In this document: in pieces, positions 12,330 to 12,603 of the stretch
How the letters are laid out: each line of letters opens with the position of its first letter
How positions within the stretch are numbered: position 1 is the first letter of the stretch
NCBI GenBank assembly: GCA_965370265.1
Contig: CBDUSL010000019.1
Span: forward strand, 1 to 12,603
Source: CBDUSL01 sp965370265
GTDB lineage: Bacteria; Patescibacteriota; Patescibacteriia; JAXHNJ01
Length of the DNA stretch: 12,603 bases
Direction of reading: 5' to 3'
Translations under genes and position numbers: made by a program
Notes under the pieces: generated by a model
Database searches by the model: none
Told to the model about the DNA's origin: nothing
The model's input: the letters and a program-made list of their open reading frames with translations, nothing else

Positions 12330-12603
12330 ATGACAAAATTTACACGCCTTACCCAAAACAGAAGACAATCTCGGCTTTCTAAACCGGGTATTTTTGCTAA
12401 ATTTAAATTTGACAAGGAAGGACTCAGCGTGGCTATTTTTTTAGCCTTGATTATCTCCGGTTTTGCCTATCTCGCTCTGATCAACAGTGTTTCTACCCGG
12501 GGTTTTGAAATAAAAGAATTGGAAGAAAAAATCGAATTACTCAAAGACACCAACGGAAAAATGGAGATGGAAGCAGCCGAACTGCAATCAATGAATGTTA
12601 TTG
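12330..12603 (+). CDS. ftsL: FtsL-like cell-division protein, partial
   Basis: The plus-strand frame from the ATG at 12330 is open for 91 codons to the window end, so the C-terminus is missing. Seen: a basic N-terminal cytoplasmic tail (1-30), one membrane segment about 32-53, then a heptad-patterned helix from about 58 (IKELEEKIELLKDTNGKMEM at 61-80) suggesting an extracytoplasmic coiled coil. Known: FtsL and DivIC are short bitopic proteins of the divisome with this layout, and ftsL usually follows rsmH in the dcw cluster. Sequence identity alone cannot separate FtsL from DivIC; the position favours FtsL. It is 46 bp from rsmH, without a Shine-Dalgarno. Confidence 0.7.
   Translation, partial: MTKFTRLTQNRRQSRLSKPGIFAKFKFDKEGLSVAIFLALIISGFAYLALINSVSTRGFEIKELEEKIELLKDTNGKMEMEAAELQSMNVI

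Noticed and set aside
1..12603. CRISPR arrays, tRNA or rRNA genes, transposases
   Set aside because: I saw no regularly spaced repeats, cloverleaf-like stretch, rRNA-like sequence or transposase motif in any frame.

Overview
The window looks like a chromosomal segment of a small-genome bacterium, most likely a member of the Candidate Phyla Radiation (Patescibacteria). The evidence is indirect: AT-rich DNA with A-rich, mostly Shine-Dalgarno-less start regions, an archaeal-type UMP kinase, a very short TsaB, tightly packed and overlapping genes, several degenerate-enzyme membrane proteins, and a GC-rich palindromic repeat of the PPSPRLRR-encoding kind that I associate from memory with these genomes. 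There is no RNA polymerase, 16S or other phylogenetic marker long enough to name a lineage. The standard code is used: UGA serves as a stop, and no internal UGA needs recoding.

Layout from left to right. (1) Positions 1-807, minus strand: a partial nine-segment membrane protein with YD, GSGD and a PAL-like motif, i.e. a presenilin/signal-peptide-peptidase-type (GxGD) intramembrane aspartyl protease. It is divergent from (2) an archaeal-type UMP kinase (847-1533, plus). A bidirectional terminator separates that gene from (3) a convergent site-2-protease-fold membrane protein that has lost the HE of HExxH (1567-2334, minus). (4) A divergent control region carries two back-to-back -35 boxes and an L10 leader RNA, leading into rplJ-rplL (2599-3603). 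(5) Terminator hairpins are followed on the minus strand by a 752-residue membrane protein with a degenerate PP2C domain, two membrane segments and a C-terminal beta-propeller-like region (3744-6002). (6) Divergent from it is a six-gene, overlapping plus-strand cluster (6081-10112): winged-helix plus degenerate nucleotidyltransferase protein, SpoU/TrmH rRNA/tRNA methyltransferase, an alpha/beta hydrolase, an alpha/beta hydrolase fused to a Nudix domain, a short TsaB, and a metallo-beta-lactamase-fold hydrolase. (7) A four-segment membrane protein of unknown function that may be leaderless (10168-10596). (8) The start of the division/cell-wall (dcw) cluster: mraZ, rsmH and a partial ftsL-like gene (10876-12603).

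The mraZ promoter has a near-consensus sigma-70-type core followed by a ladder of TGG(G) steps spaced exactly 10 bp, the pattern expected for an MraZ operator, so this division operon is probably autorepressed. DnaA-box-like 9-mers lie in the same region, and one exact 9-mer sits at the rplJ transcription start. The main items of interest are the GxGD protease, the two catalytically degenerate membrane proteins (S2P-like and PP2C-like), the hydrolase-Nudix fusion with an in-frame GC-rich repeat, and the overlapping MraZ/DnaA-type sites upstream of mraZ.
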